Of a stretch of 40,389 bases of DNA, positions 24,750 through 33,718 are shown piece after piece (position 1 is the first letter of the stretch; each line of letters opens with the position of its first letter). Made by a program: the position numbers and the translations under genes. The notes beneath the pieces were generated by a model that was given only the letters and a program-made list of their open reading frames with translations, made no database searches and was not told where the DNA came from. This DNA is from CAYJEJ01 sp964369315 (GTDB lineage: Bacteria > Pseudomonadota > Alphaproteobacteria > UBA3830 > JAIRWN01): contig CAYJEJ010000008.1 of assembly GCA_964369315.1 (NCBI GenBank), positions 1 to 40,389 of the forward strand. The letters are read 5' to 3'.

Positions 24750-25667
24750 GTGCGTGTTTGCTTAGTAAAGGGCGGAATTTCTAATGAGAGGGAAATCTCC
24801 CTTTTAACTGGTGATGCTTATGCTGGTGCGTTGAAAAATTTGGGTTATCAATATCAGGAGGTTGATTTTACAGGTGATGTAGCCAACTTTGTTGAACAAC
24901 TTATTGAATATTGTCCAGATGTGATTTTAAATGCGTTGCACGGCACTGGCGGTGAAGATGGGCAAGTGCAGGGGTTGTTTGACCTGTTAAAAATACCATA
25001 TACGCACTCTAGCGTTTTAACTTCTGCACTAGCAATGAACAAGCATATGACAAAAAGCGTCCTAGAGTCTGTTGGAATATCTTGCCCAGAGGGTTTTATT
25101 ATAAACCCCAAAGATTTGCTGGTTCAAGAGCCGTTTATGAGACCTTTTATAATCAAACCGAATATGGACGGCTCGTCTTTTGGTGTCAACATAGTTAATA
25201 AAGAAACCGATTTGACCCAGATTGTCGATAATTGGTCTTATGGTGAGATGCTTGTTGAACGTTATATTGCAGGCAGAGAGCTAACAGTTGGGCTTTTGGG
25301 TCATCGCCCACTGGCAGTGACTGAAATAGTGCCGATTACAGGTCGTTTTTATGATTATGAATCAAAATATTCTGACAATGTGGCTGCAAAACATGTTTTG
25401 CCAGCTCCAGTTTGTAAGCCTATTTATGACAGTGCTTTATCTATGGCCTTGAAGGCAGTTCAAGCACTTGATTGTAAGGGGATTTCAAGAGTGGATTTTC
25501 GCTATAATGACACAAAAGGAGAACCAGGGGATTTATATGTGCTTGAGGTGAACACTCAGCCAGGCGGCACTAAAAAATCTTTGGTACCTGAACAAGCGAA
25601 TTATGTCGGCATAACTAATGAACAGCTAGTAGATTGGATGGTAAAGCAGGCGTGCGGAAACCAGTAA
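24750..25667 (+). CDS. ddl: D-alanine--D-alanine ligase
   Basis: Ddl makes the D-Ala-D-Ala dipeptide for peptidoglycan precursors. ATP-grasp markers are present in order: N-terminal GGISNEREISLLTG, H-G-T-G-G-E-D-G-Q-V-Q-G, the ATP-binding FIIKPNMDGSSFGV, ERYIAGRELTVG, and the metal and substrate-binding VLEVNTQPGGTKKSLVPEQA. It has 305 residues, full length. The GTG start at 24750 has TTGGAGG upstream. It overlaps ftsQ, the conserved dcw order, but murB is not upstream. Confidence 0.96.
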   Translation: MRVCLVKGGISNEREISLLTGDAYAGALKNLGYQYQEVDFTGDVANFVEQLIEYCPDVILNALHGTGGEDGQVQGLFDLLKIPYTHSSVLTSALAMNKHMTKSVLESVGISCPEGFIINPKDLLVQEPFMRPFIIKPNMDGSSFGVNIVNKETDLTQIVDNWSYGEMLVERYIAGRELTVGLLGHRPLAVTEIVPITGRFYDYESKYSDNVAAKHVLPAPVCKPIYDSALSMALKAVQALDCKGISRVDFRYNDTKGEPGDLYVLEVNTQPGGTKKSLVPEQANYVGITNEQLVDWMVKQACGNQ

Positions 25668-26467
25668 ATAAAAATCGAAAACTGCAAAAATATTGGTTTG
25701 GGTTAAAACTTTCAAGGGTCATCACTTTAAGTTTGGCTTTAACAATTTTTTTGTTGGGGATATTTTTATTTGACTGGGGTAGTGCGGTTAATAATATTTG
25801 CCGGAACTTGGGCTTAACATTCAAATCGCTTCATATCAGCGGGGTCTCATCTGAGCAACAGGTTCAAGAGATTAGATTGGCTTTAAACTTAAATAAAAAT
25901 GCACCAATTTTTTCTATAAACTTGGAAGAAAAGCGTATTGCCCTAGAAAAAAGGCTTTTATGGGTCAAAAATGTCTCGATAAGACGCCAATTGCCCACCG
26001 CTATATTTGTCCGCGTTGAAGAAAGGATACCTATGGCAAGGTGGCAATATAATTATAAGTGTTATTTAATAGATTCTGAAGGATTTGTCCTAAGCTCTGA
26101 TGAAAAAGTGTGTAATGAATATTATAATTTGCCACTTGTTGTTGGTGATGGGGCTGGTAAAGCGGCGAACAAGCTTTTGCTGGAGCTAAAAAAATATCCT
26201 GAGGTATCAAAAGAAATAACCTCTATCGTCAGGGTTGGAAAGCGTCGATGGGATATTTATTTTTCAAAAAAAATCAAGGTTATGCTTCCAGAAAGTCATG
26301 ACAATGTTGCCTTGCAAAAATTGTTTGAACTTCAGAAAACGATATCTATTTTAAATTATGACATAGATAGTATTGATATGAGGATAGCTGGCAAATACTC
26401 AATACGGGGTAGGCAAGCATCAATATTGCTCGATAAAAATAAACAGCCCATAGCCAAGGAAATTTAA
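25634..26467 (+). CDS. ftsQ: Cell division protein FtsQ
   Basis: FtsQ links early and late divisome proteins through FtsB/FtsL. It has one membrane helix (VITLSLALTIFLLGIFLF, about residues 34-51), then a POTRA domain (FKSLHISGVSSEQQVQEIRL) and the beta domain with WVKNVSIRRQLPTAIFVRVEERIPMARW, which is diagnostic. The start is uncertain: TTG 25634 or GTG 25652 both lie inside the end of ddl. GTG 25652 gives the usual short basic N-terminus. The gene ends two bases before ftsA. Confidence 0.93.
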   Translation: MDGKAGVRKPVNKNRKLQKYWFGLKLSRVITLSLALTIFLLGIFLFDWGSAVNNICRNLGLTFKSLHISGVSSEQQVQEIRLALNLNKNAPIFSINLEEKRIALEKRLLWVKNVSIRRQLPTAIFVRVEERIPMARWQYNYKCYLIDSEGFVLSSDEKVCNEYYNLPLVVGDGAGKAANKLLLELKKYPEVSKEITSIVRVGKRRWDIYFSKKIKVMLPESHDNVALQKLFELQKTISILNYDIDSIDMRIAGKYSIRGRQASILLDKNKQPIAKEI

Positions 26468-26469
26468 TT

Positions 26470-27732
26470 ATGGTGAGTAGGTGGCTAAAAGATAGACGTG
26501 TCGCAGTGTTGGATGTTGGCAGTACCAAGGTTTGTTGTGCCATTGCTAGTGATGATGATAATGATGGCTTTTTAGTAAATGGTTATGGTAAATATTCTTG
26601 TAGTGGTGTTAAATCCGGACTGGTCACGGATATCGCTTCTGTGGAAAATGCTGTAATTAACGCTGTTGACCGTGCTGAACGTGGTGCTAAGCGTTCAATC
26701 AGTTCTGTGATGTCTTCTGTCTCAAGCAGCAAATTGCGTTCTGATATTTACTCTGCGAGCTTAGAAGTCCAAGGCGGGGTTGTAACCCAGCAAGATGTCT
26801 TAAAGGTGCTAGCTAGGGCAAGACCAGACCTGCGTGGTGAAGACCTAGAAATTATACACGCAATCCCAATTGAATATTCTGTTGATGAAAATTACGGCAT
26901 AAGTGACCCAGTGGGTATGCTAGCGAAAAAGATAAGTGTGCGTTTGCATATAGTATGTGTGCCAAAAATTGTTTTAAATAATTTATCTCTTGCGGTGTCT
27001 GGTTGTCATATAAAAATAGATGGCTATTTTTCAGCACCCTATGCAGCGGCAATTGCATCATTGGAAGAGGAGGATATGTATAATGGTGCGACGGTGTTTG
27101 TCTTTGGTGGAGGAACAACCTCGATGGCAACGTTTTATAAAGGGGCGTTGCTTTATGTTGGCACATTTTCGATAGGTTCGAGCCATATTACTAGCGACTT
27201 GTCTTATGGTCTGAAAAGTTCTTATGAAAATGCTGAAAGGCTTAAGGTACTTCATGGTTGTCTATCCCATACGAATAATAAAGGGAATGACATGGTGCTA
27301 GTCCCATTGGGCAGTTATGACGAGACCTTGTCTTTGCAACAGGTATCAAAGGCAGATTTGGTGAACATAATTCGCCCTCGCATGGAAGAAATTCTAGATG
27401 AATTAAAAAATAGGTTTAATTCAAGACCATACCTAGACGCCCTTACTCGTAAGATAGTCATCACCGGTGGGGGATGCCAGTTATTGGGGTTGAAGGAAAT
27501 GATTGCAAAAAAATTTGGAAAACCTGTGTCGATTGGTGCTATTAAAAAAGTCAAAGGGTCGCCATTGCTGGATATAAAGCAAGATTTTTCAACAACAGCT
27601 GGTTTAATGATGTTTGCGAAGTTGAAGGCAATTGATGCAGATTTGGAAATTAGTGATGAACCGCATACAGCCCGAAAGCCAGTAGAAAATATTTGGCAGT
27701 CTATTTATAACTGGCTGGTTAAGAACTTATAA
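26470..27732 (+). CDS. ftsA: Cell division protein FtsA, altered ATP-binding motif
   Basis: FtsA is the actin-like protein that tethers FtsZ to the membrane. It has the phosphate-1 motif (AVLDVGSTKVCCAIA, residues 12-26), the 1C domain, the adenosine motif (ITGGGCQLLGLKEM) and a C-terminal amphipathic helix (ENIWQSIYNWLVKNL) for membrane binding. In the phosphate-2 motif the usual D-x-G-G-G-T reads V-F-G-G-G-T: Val211 (GTC at 27100-27102) replaces the conserved Asp. One base (GTC to GAC) separates the two, so it could be an error or a real change. ftsZ does not follow. The comEC gene converges on it, with a 6-base overlap. Confidence 0.93.
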   Translation: MVSRWLKDRRVAVLDVGSTKVCCAIASDDDNDGFLVNGYGKYSCSGVKSGLVTDIASVENAVINAVDRAERGAKRSISSVMSSVSSSKLRSDIYSASLEVQGGVVTQQDVLKVLARARPDLRGEDLEIIHAIPIEYSVDENYGISDPVGMLAKKISVRLHIVCVPKIVLNNLSLAVSGCHIKIDGYFSAPYAAAIASLEEEDMYNGATVFVFGGGTTSMATFYKGALLYVGTFSIGSSHITSDLSYGLKSSYENAERLKVLHGCLSHTNNKGNDMVLVPLGSYDETLSLQQVSKADLVNIIRPRMEEILDELKNRFNSRPYLDALTRKIVITGGGCQLLGLKEMIAKKFGKPVSIGAIKKVKGSPLLDIKQDFSTTAGLMMFAKLKAIDADLEISDEPHTARKPVENIWQSIYNWLVKNL

Positions 27733-29769
27733 CTGAGGTTGCTGAAGCGTTGTTTCATAAACCTTTTGTCCAGCACTGTCTATTAACGTTATTCTGTTTT
27801 TCTTAAAATATATTAAGACGTTCCCGATTTTTTCAATATCATGAAAGGATATGATTGGCTGATGAGAGGTTGATTTCGGTGATGTTTGTCTTAAGTCTAT
27901 TATAAAAATGTTTCTCATCAAGAAATCGTCTAAATTTTGGCTAGAAATGTTTGAGTAATGTGGAATGAGGGCGAGCATCGGGGTTTTAGATGGTATTAAA
28001 AAATAATCTTGAGATTTTTTTTCTATTGCTTCATACCCCAAGTTTAAAGCCCATCTTTTGACAGTGTTTCTTGCTGTGGTTCTTGAGTTTGTTATGACGC
28101 GGTCATCGGATTTGATTGCAAAGACTTTTCCGGTTGAGTGAATGAAAGCGTGGGGCAGGTTTTGAGTGCTGTATAGATATAATCCTAGGGATAGGATAAG
28201 ACCAAAGACGCCAAACCAACGCCATTTTTCCTGCCAAATTACAAGCCAAATAAAAGATAAAATAAAAATGAATATAGTAACCTCATCAGGTGAATGACAG
28301 TGTAATTTAGAACCAGGTAGATATGAAACATAGTTCGCGATATAAATTAACTGCTTAATGCCCCAATCACAAAAATCAAACGCAAGGTTTGATAAGACAG
28401 GAACCTTCCAAAAGGTAACCGCAGTTACTAATGATGGGATTATTAATAACCCCACGAGCGGTATCGCTATTATATTGGATAAAAGGCTGTTCAAAGTGAT
28501 TTTATTAAAAAAAATCACGGTAAACGGCATGACGCTAATCGATGCGACGGCTGTGGTGATTGAGGCATATAACAAAAAATTTGAAAACTTTTTTAAAATA
28601 TTACGGCTATTTTGTGTTTTTAATAAAAAATCAGACTCATATATCGCAATAAGTCCAGCTGTGGCAGCAAATGACATTTGAAATCCAGCGAGAAACAAAG
28701 ATGCAGGAGAAAATAATAAGATTATTATCGCCGCTAAAGATAATGAACGCATCGATATTGGTTTCCTATCTATTAATATCGCAAGGATTGTTATTGAATA
28801 AACAACTAATGCCCTTTGTGCTGGAACCTTGTTTCCTGAAATAAATAGATAAATGATGACAGATATTAATGAAATAAAAGACGCTACTTTTTTCACATCC
28901 CACCTTAAGGCGAGGTAGGGAAACAGTGCTAAAAGAAACCTGAATATTTTATATATCACCCCGCCCAGCAAACAAAGGTGTAATCCAGAGATGGCTAATA
29001 TATGAGCCATGCCAGCATCTGCAAAATTATTTCTTAAATCTTTCTCGATTATTGACCGACCGGTGATTAATGCACAGGCTATGGTGTATGAATGATAAGA
29101 CAGGTTATTTTTAAAATATTCGTCTATCCGATTTCTGACGGAGTATAAAAAACCACTAACGTTCGAATAACATTTTAAAACCTTTGGCGGTGATAATAAT
29201 ATCCCTGTCGCACTGATATCGTTTAGTGAGTAATTGAGGGCAAAGTTTCTGTCTTTATAGTATTGAATTGTTGGTGGCGGGAGTATAATCGCTTTTATAT
29301 ACGCATCACAGTTGGTTGTAAAATAGGGTGTTAATAGTATTTTTTCAGCAATAAGCCCCTTTGCAATGAGCTTGATTTTTGAATTATTCAAACTTTGATT
29401 GCTGGTATCTTTTATGGTTGCATTCATTGAAACGCCGTTTGACGTCAAGGTTATGTCAGAGATGTTCACAGAGCAGCTTAGTGACTTGGGAAGATGTTCT
29501 GGCTTGATTAAATAATGATTGTATAAATGTATTTTTATTGAAGCAAAGCCAATTAATAAGAACATGAGCGATATCAACGCCTGCTTGAATAATCCAGAGA
29601 GTGCAAGGAACAATAACGGCAAGCTGATAACACATAAATAATAGATTCTTAGCTCTTCTAAAACCGCGATATATATCCCAAGCCCAAGGAATATAGGGAG
29701 CCAACACATGAGCCTGTGTTGTTCTTTTATCAATATGTTCCATAAACCCTTGAAAGGTGATACATTCAT
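27727..29769 (-). CDS. comEC: ComEC/Rec2-type DNA-uptake channel protein
   Basis: ComEC moves single-stranded DNA across the inner membrane in natural transformation. The 680-residue protein has an N-terminal membrane pair, then a soluble OB-like domain (about residues 60-190, LSCSVNISDITL...). The Competence domain follows with many helices, including ALITGRSIIEKDLRNNFADA and MAHILAISGLHLCLLGGVIY, which is the family signature. The usual C-terminal metallo-beta-lactamase domain is not visible. Instead there is a shorter soluble tail of about 130 residues without an H-x-H-x-D-H motif, as in other alphaproteobacterial versions. No other competence gene lies nearby. Confidence 0.88.
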   Translation of the reverse strand: MNVSPFKGLWNILIKEQHRLMCWLPIFLGLGIYIAVLEELRIYYLCVISLPLLFLALSGLFKQALISLMFLLIGFASIKIHLYNHYLIKPEHLPKSLSCSVNISDITLTSNGVSMNATIKDTSNQSLNNSKIKLIAKGLIAEKILLTPYFTTNCDAYIKAIILPPPTIQYYKDRNFALNYSLNDISATGILLSPPKVLKCYSNVSGFLYSVRNRIDEYFKNNLSYHSYTIACALITGRSIIEKDLRNNFADAGMAHILAISGLHLCLLGGVIYKIFRFLLALFPYLALRWDVKKVASFISLISVIIYLFISGNKVPAQRALVVYSITILAILIDRKPISMRSLSLAAIIILLFSPASLFLAGFQMSFAATAGLIAIYESDFLLKTQNSRNILKKFSNFLLYASITTAVASISVMPFTVIFFNKITLNSLLSNIIAIPLVGLLIIPSLVTAVTFWKVPVLSNLAFDFCDWGIKQLIYIANYVSYLPGSKLHCHSPDEVTIFIFILSFIWLVIWQEKWRWFGVFGLILSLGLYLYSTQNLPHAFIHSTGKVFAIKSDDRVITNSRTTARNTVKRWALNLGYEAIEKKSQDYFLIPSKTPMLALIPHYSNISSQNLDDFLMRNIFIIDLRQTSPKSTSHQPIISFHDIEKIGNVLIYFKKNRITLIDSAGQKVYETTLQQPQL

Positions 29770-29835
29770 CTCGGCTAACTTCCTATAGAGCTTTTGGATT
29801 ATAGTGTATTATGAGTATATTGTGTCGAGGAAAAA

Positions 29836-31248
29836 ATGTCTGTAGTTACTAGATTTGCTCCATCTCCCACGGGTTTTTTGCATATAGGAGGGGCTCGCAC
29901 GGCTTTGTTTAATTGGCTTTATGCGAGGAATATGGGCGGAAAGTTTTTTTTGCGTATAGAAGACACTGACAGGCAACGTTCGACGCAAGAGGCAGTTGAT
30001 GCGATTTTTTCAGGCTTAAATTGGCTAGGTTTAGATTGGGATGGTGATGTGGTTTATCAGTTCTCAAGAGCTGAGAGACATCGCGAGGTTGTCGATGAGC
30101 TGTTAAAGTCTGGGAACGCTTATTATTGCTATTGCACTCAAGAAGAGTTGTCAAAAATGCGTGAAGACGCGAAAGCAAAAGGACTTCCACAAAAATATAA
30201 TGGCTATTGGCGAGATAGGAGCCCAAGCCTTGCACCAAATGGTGTTAAGCCTGTTGTACGTTTGCGAGCGAATAATGTTGGTAAGACGTCTCTTCAAGAT
30301 TTGGTTCAAGGGGATGTTGTTGTCGATAATTCACAGCTGGACGATATGGTTCTTTTGAGAGGGGACGGCACTCCCACTTACATGCTTTCAGTGGTGGTTG
30401 ATGACCACGATATGGGTATCACGAATGTGATTAGGGGGGATGACCACCTGACTAACACTTTTCGTCAAATTCAAATATACCAAGCTCTGGGTTGGGATGT
30501 TCCAAAGTTTGCCCATATCCCCCTCATAAATGCACCAGATGGCACCAAAATGTCCAAGAGGCACGGGGCTGTGGGCGTTGGGGCATATAAAGAGATGGGG
30601 TTTTTACCAGAAGCGATGCAAAACTATTTGCTCCGCCTTGGTTGGGGACATGGCGATGATGAAATCATCTCAAAAAAACAGGCGATAGCATGGTTTAATT
30701 TAGATGGGGTCGGAAAATCGCCATCTAGGTTTGATATGACAAAACTATTAAACCTAAACGCACATTATTTAAGAGAAGCTGAAGACGAGCGTTTGATATT
30801 AGATTTGAGTGAATTTTTGTCAGATGATTTAAAAACAAAAATTTCACAAAGTCTATATAAGAAGCGGGTCTTGAAGGGGATGAAGGGGTTAAAACAACGT
30901 GCGAAAAACCTAAAAGAATTGGCGGAGAATATGGCTTTTTATCTATATGACCAATCGGTTCCTGTTAACGCTAAGGCGAGTGAGGTTTTAAACTCTCAAG
31001 ACAATAAAATTATACTAAAAAACATATCAAAGGTTTTATTAGGTTTTGATAAAGATTGGACAGAAGAAAACTTACATGAATTAGTAAAAAATTTTTCTGA
31101 TAATGCTGAAAATGGCTTAACCTTGGGTAAGCTCGCACAGGTTTTGAGAGCTGCCCTTACAGGCAGTAATGTCTCGCCGAGCATATTTGAGGTGATGGAC
31201 GCTTTGGGTAAAGAAGCGACGATAATGCGTCTGGAATATTATTGTTAA
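29836..31248 (+). CDS. gltX: Glutamyl-tRNA synthetase
   Basis: GluRS charges tRNA-Glu, and in many alphaproteobacteria one of two GluRS copies serves tRNA-Gln for the GatCAB route. The class I signature is FAPSPTGFLHIGGARTALFN (HIGH motif at residues 16-19) and the K-M-S-K-R loop is at residues 238-242. It has 470 residues with the helical anticodon-binding domain in the last 150. GAGG lies upstream of ATG 29836. A hairpin terminator follows. Whether it is discriminating or not cannot be decided from this sequence alone. Confidence 0.96.
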   Translation: MSVVTRFAPSPTGFLHIGGARTALFNWLYARNMGGKFFLRIEDTDRQRSTQEAVDAIFSGLNWLGLDWDGDVVYQFSRAERHREVVDELLKSGNAYYCYCTQEELSKMREDAKAKGLPQKYNGYWRDRSPSLAPNGVKPVVRLRANNVGKTSLQDLVQGDVVVDNSQLDDMVLLRGDGTPTYMLSVVVDDHDMGITNVIRGDDHLTNTFRQIQIYQALGWDVPKFAHIPLINAPDGTKMSKRHGAVGVGAYKEMGFLPEAMQNYLLRLGWGHGDDEIISKKQAIAWFNLDGVGKSPSRFDMTKLLNLNAHYLREAEDERLILDLSEFLSDDLKTKISQSLYKKRVLKGMKGLKQRAKNLKELAENMAFYLYDQSVPVNAKASEVLNSQDNKIILKNISKVLLGFDKDWTEENLHELVKNFSDNAENGLTLGKLAQVLRAALTGSNVSPSIFEVMDALGKEATIMRLEYYC

Positions 31249-31281
31249 CTCATTCATGTTTTTGCAGAATGTGAGTTTTTT
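31247..31281 (+). terminator. Rho-independent terminator of gltX
   Basis: A-A-C-T-C-A-T-T-C pairs with G-A-A-T-G and A-G-T-T around an 11-base loop, with a 2-base bulge, running into six T. It begins at the gltX stop codon. Confidence 0.6.
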
Positions 31282-32296
31282 ATGGTTTAAAATTGCCTCC
31301 ACTTAGGTCTTCGCACAACCCTATTGTTGAAAAACCTAGCCTTTCATATAGCCGACGACTGTTGATGCTTGATGCGATTAAATGAGCAGTTTTGCATTTC
31401 CGCTTTGCTGAAAAATGTAGCAAAAAATTGATGATATTTCGCCCAATCCCTTGGTTTCGATATTCGCTTAGGGTTACTAGGTTACTGATGCCTGCAAATG
31501 TGTCTCTTATAGTAAGTGCAGCAATAGCAACTGGAATATTATCGCTGTTATAAGCGACAAACTTTTTATCAAACTTATGTTTATGAAAATCGTCTTTTAA
31601 TGACGCGTAAAATTGTTCACCACAGGGATAGTTAGACGCAAAAATATTTAAAAAGTCTTCTGCTATGTCTATATTCTCTATTTCTTTTAATTCCAGACCT
31701 TTTGATGGGAGATATGAAAAGTCGTTTAAATCTTTTTTCATGATGTATTGATACGCTTTGGTTACAGCACCATTTTTTCTTAAAATATCATTTAAATCAA
31801 AAGGCTGGCAACTTGGCGTTAACCAAAAGTCGAAAGGTGTGCTACGAAATTGATGACAGATTTCACCTAGCTCTGCTATTGAATGGTGATTGGTTAGGTT
31901 TATTTTGCAAATAAAATTAAAATTTTCTGAATGTATGTTTGACTTTACCCCAATGCCATTGGGTGTTTTGATTATACGGTAGCCAAGTGATTTGAACTTA
32001 TCGAAAATTGCGTCTATAGTTTTTTGTTCGATTGTGAGCAGGATTGGTTTGGGTTGCAACAGCTGAAATTTGCTGATGTTTTCATCTAAAAAATTTTGCT
32101 TATCACCGCCCCAGTTGAAAAGTAATATTTTTCGATTAAACTCAATTAGTAAATTTTTAATTTTTAAAACATAATCTTCAGATAAGTCGCCGAATAAACA
32201 AAGTGCAGGGGCGTTATCGGTTGAAAATGTGTAAGCCGTGATAGGGTAGGGGTTGAGTAATTTTCTTAAAAGGTTTATATCGCTTTGTTTAAACAT
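31280..32296 (-). CDS. GNAT-family N-acetyltransferase
   Basis: The C-terminal 130 residues form a GNAT fold with motif A L-S-E-Y-R-N-Q-G-I-G-R (acetyl-CoA pyrophosphate loop) and the later S-I-N-S-R-R-L-Y-E-R-L-G-F signature. The N-terminal 200 residues are an extra domain that I do not recognise; two-part proteins of this kind exist among GNAT enzymes. The frame is open to 32362, but I choose ATG 32296 because an operator-like inverted repeat (32320-32342) and the AT-rich promoter region lie upstream of it. There is no clear ribosome binding site at either start. It is divergent from the O-antigen ligase-like gene. The acceptor is unknown. Confidence 0.75.
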   Translation of the reverse strand: MFKQSDINLLRKLLNPYPITAYTFSTDNAPALCLFGDLSEDYVLKIKNLLIEFNRKILLFNWGGDKQNFLDENISKFQLLQPKPILLTIEQKTIDAIFDKFKSLGYRIIKTPNGIGVKSNIHSENFNFICKINLTNHHSIAELGEICHQFRSTPFDFWLTPSCQPFDLNDILRKNGAVTKAYQYIMKKDLNDFSYLPSKGLELKEIENIDIAEDFLNIFASNYPCGEQFYASLKDDFHKHKFDKKFVAYNSDNIPVAIAALTIRDTFAGISNLVTLSEYRNQGIGRNIINFLLHFSAKRKCKTAHLIASSINSRRLYERLGFSTIGLCEDLSGGNFKP

Positions 32297-32319
32297 TTGA
32301 AAAACTCGGATAAAATAAC

Positions 32320-32342
32320 TGTAACATACACATAGTGTTACA
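32320..32342. promoter_or_regulatory. Inverted repeat in the GNAT / O-antigen ligase divergent region
   Basis: TGTAACA (32320-32326) and TGTTACA (32336-32342) are perfect inverted 7-mers with a 9-base spacer. The centre-to-centre spacing of 16 bases is compatible with a dimeric regulator contacting one face over about 1.5 helical turns. The regulator is unknown. Confidence 0.4.
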
Positions 32343-32416
32343 AAAAAGAAATTATGAAACAAGTCAAAAAGTTAAAAAATTATGCTAACTTTAAACTTTG
32401 GAAGGAGAGATAGGTT

Positions 32417-33718
32417 ATGACTTGCATTAAAAGATTGCGGGATTATTTTTGTTTTGAGCTTTTTTTTGTGCTGTTTGTTTTTTCTTTTCAGTATAAAAAC
32501 GCACTGGCAAAGTGGGTTCCCATCGATATCACCTTGCTACTCGCTTTATTAGTATTACCGCTTGGGATTGTATTAGTAATAAAAAATCGACGGAAACATA
32601 ATAATCCTCTGGTAAGCTGTGTTCGGTGTAACCTTATTACGCCAACAATATTTGTCCTTTTTACAGTTTTTTGTTTGATAAGGTCGTGGGGATTAACAGT
32701 TACGAGCTATCCTTTAAGTAAGTCTTTGTGTTTCATTCTTTATACTGCTCCAGCGTTTTTATTGTCTTTATATTTGGTTTCGAGCGATAAAGAAAGGATT
32801 AATAGATTTATATTTTTAACCTTTGTTTTCTCAATCATTGTCGGCATTTTTGCTTTGAGAGCTTTTTTTGGTCAATCTGGTGCTATTCAACCGCTTAATA
32901 ATATTTTGGGCAATAATTACTTGGTGACAGGTCAAACGTTGGGGATTGGCTCGGTTATATGTGTTTTTTGGATATTGGTTTGGTCACAAAGCAAACGTGA
33001 TGAGGAAAACACCTGTAATATGGGTAATAGATATTTATTAATTTTATTATTTTCACTAATGAACTTTATTCAGCTAAACTTGGGTGGTCGAGGACCTGTA
33101 TTGGCTGCAATTGGAACAATCTTCATAATTTTTATATTAGAGACTTATTTTAATAAAGATATTTTGCGATTTAAAGATAGCATTAAGATATTAGCATTAA
33201 TTCTCGCGTTATCAGGAGCGGTTTATTTTTTAATCATGAAAATCGCAGGGTACAATCAAGAAGCGGCTTTAATTGGGCGAATAAACTATGGGTATATAAA
33301 ATCTGACCAGTCCATATTATTGAGACTGGAATATTACAAAAGTGCGTTCCAGTGTTTTTTGGATAATCCAGTTTTAGGGGTTGGGTTTGGCGGCTGGCCG
33401 TATTATCACGGTTTGGGTCAGGTTCACTGGCACCCGCACAATATTTTTCTAGAGGTGTTTGCAGAACTTGGGATTGTGGGCGGTTTGTTATTGGTTGCTC
33501 TGTTCGGCTCTATTTTATATAAAATAAAAACCCTGAACTTGAAGCTAGCCCCTCAATTAAGATTGCTTGCGTATATTACGTTGTTTTGTTTTTGTAATAC
33601 CTTAAAATCTGGGGACTTAAACGATAACCTAGTGTTTTTTGCTGTTTTGGGTATCTTGGCGGGTATCACCCGTTTTAACGCAAATAATCATCAATGGTTA
33701 GGAAGAAATAAGGATTAA
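32417..33718 (+). CDS. O-antigen ligase-like polymerase/ligase membrane protein
   Basis: A polytopic membrane protein of 433 residues with about ten to twelve hydrophobic segments. The region after residue 200 has LGGRGPVLAAIGTIFI, the conserved G-G-R-G/T-x-x-x-A block of the Wzy/WaaL family. The large periplasmic loop contains FLDNPVLGVGFGGWPYYHGLGQVHWHPHNIFLEV, an H-x-x-P-H-N-x-F-L-E element diagnostic for O-antigen ligases. Such proteins transfer a lipid-linked glycan to an acceptor. The good start site GGAAGGAG precedes ATG 32417. The gene ends 4 bases into the gmk stop on the other strand. Ligase versus polymerase cannot be distinguished. Confidence 0.8.
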   Translation: MTCIKRLRDYFCFELFFVLFVFSFQYKNALAKWVPIDITLLLALLVLPLGIVLVIKNRRKHNNPLVSCVRCNLITPTIFVLFTVFCLIRSWGLTVTSYPLSKSLCFILYTAPAFLLSLYLVSSDKERINRFIFLTFVFSIIVGIFALRAFFGQSGAIQPLNNILGNNYLVTGQTLGIGSVICVFWILVWSQSKRDEENTCNMGNRYLLILLFSLMNFIQLNLGGRGPVLAAIGTIFIIFILETYFNKDILRFKDSIKILALILALSGAVYFLIMKIAGYNQEAALIGRINYGYIKSDQSILLRLEYYKSAFQCFLDNPVLGVGFGGWPYYHGLGQVHWHPHNIFLEVFAELGIVGGLLLVALFGSILYKIKTLNLKLAPQLRLLAYITLFCFCNTLKSGDLNDNLVFFAVLGILAGITRFNANNHQWLGRNKD

